Shown here: one piece after another, positions 63,857 through 64,000 of the stretch | Position numbering within the stretch: position 1 is the first letter of the stretch | Layout of the letters: every line of letters begins with the position of its first letter | Origin: Ectopseudomonas chengduensis | GTDB lineage: Bacteria > Pseudomonadota > Gammaproteobacteria > Pseudomonadales > Pseudomonadaceae | Length of the DNA stretch: 64,000 nt | Assembly: GCF_900102635.1 (NCBI RefSeq) | Contig: NZ_FMZQ01000003.1 | Coordinates: 248,001-312,000 of the forward strand | Direction of reading: 5' to 3' | Program-made: the position numbers and the translations under genes | The notes under the pieces: generated by a model | The model's input: the letters and a program-made list of their open reading frames with translations, nothing else | The model's database searches: none | Told to the model about the DNA's origin: nothing

Positions 63857-64000
63857 CTAGGCGAGCCAATCTGCTCCGGTGGGCAGATCGAGGTGACGCT
63901 TAAGGTATTCGGCGAAGCTGGCGCGCGGTATAGCCCTGGCGCCGAAGCTGTGCAGGTGCTGTGTGGGCATCTGGCAGTCGATGAGGACGAAGCCCCAGTC
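63857..64000 (-). CDS. aat: Leucyl/phenylalanyl-tRNA-protein transferase, C-terminal part only
   Basis: The last 47 codons and stop are present; the rest is beyond the right edge. The residues [20 protein letters not shown] followed by [13 protein letters not shown] match the end of Aat, where the Asp-x-Gln-x-x-x-x-His segment and GAREIPR-like motif are diagnostic. Aat attaches Leu or Phe to proteins with N-terminal Lys or Arg for ClpS/ClpAP degradation. Adjacent to bpt on the same strand, as expected in Pseudomonas. Confidence 0.93.
   Translation of the reverse strand, partial: DWGFVLIDCQMPTQHLHSFGARAIPRASFAEYLKRHLDLPTGADWLA

Overview
The window reads as the chromosome of a Pseudomonas, probably the P. 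mendocina / P. oleovorans side of the genus. It is GC-rich, has REP/REPIN palindromes between genes, and its gene blocks match what I recall of P. aeruginosa order: xthA-GNAT-tamAB, tpx, muxABC-opmB, nuoA-N, aceA to purB-hflD-mnmA, then nudix-idh-icd-cspD-clpSA-infA-bpt-aat. No rRNA, tRNA, CRISPR array, prophage or insertion sequence was seen. Species assignment is inference.

Layout. 1-7.5 kb: the start of a phosphate-binding-like periplasmic protein, exonuclease III, a GNAT enzyme and the TamA/TamB envelope transport pair. 7.7-8.2 kb: thiol peroxidase. 8.4-17.5 kb: a four-gene tripartite efflux operon of MuxABC-OpmB type (one adaptor, two RND pumps, one outer-membrane channel), with a REPIN lodged between the two pumps. 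17.5-19.6 kb: an orphan TRAP binding protein (dctP-like) with a sigma-54 promoter and paired 16-bp palindromes, and a trans-aconitate methyltransferase. 19.7-34.6 kb: the complete 13-gene NADH dehydrogenase I operon with fused nuoCD, all on the minus strand. 35-39.4 kb: a secreted pectinacetylesterase-family hydrolase, an unknown inner-membrane helical protein and a Tat-exported PhoX-like phosphatase. 39.7-49.1 kb: isocitrate lyase, a lone secretin N-domain protein, a DUF7931-like protein, GNAT, ribosomal oxygenase, purB, a DMT transporter, hflD and mnmA.

49.2-54.9 kb is the accessory region of greatest interest. A MocR-type regulator is divergent from a class II (degradative) HMG-CoA reductase, an HMG-CoA lyase, and a two-gene membrane module with a TctA-superfamily permease. 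The reductase carries every catalytic residue I know from Pseudomonas mevalonii MvaA at the same residue numbers. The cluster therefore looks like a mevalonate catabolic operon (mevalonate to HMG-CoA to acetyl-CoA plus acetoacetate) with its own predicted uptake system and regulator. It sits between the nudix gene and mnmA, which I recall as neighbours in P. aeruginosa.

55-64 kb: nudix hydrolase, a REPIN, both isocitrate dehydrogenases (monomeric idh and dimeric icd, divergent), cspD, the ClpS/ClpA N-degron protease parts, infA, and two aminoacyl-tRNA-protein transferases (bpt and partial aat) that create the N-degrons ClpS reads. Central carbon genes (idh, icd, aceA) and the acetyl-CoA-yielding mva operon share the window. 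The glyoxylate shunt would be the expected outlet for mevalonate carbon.
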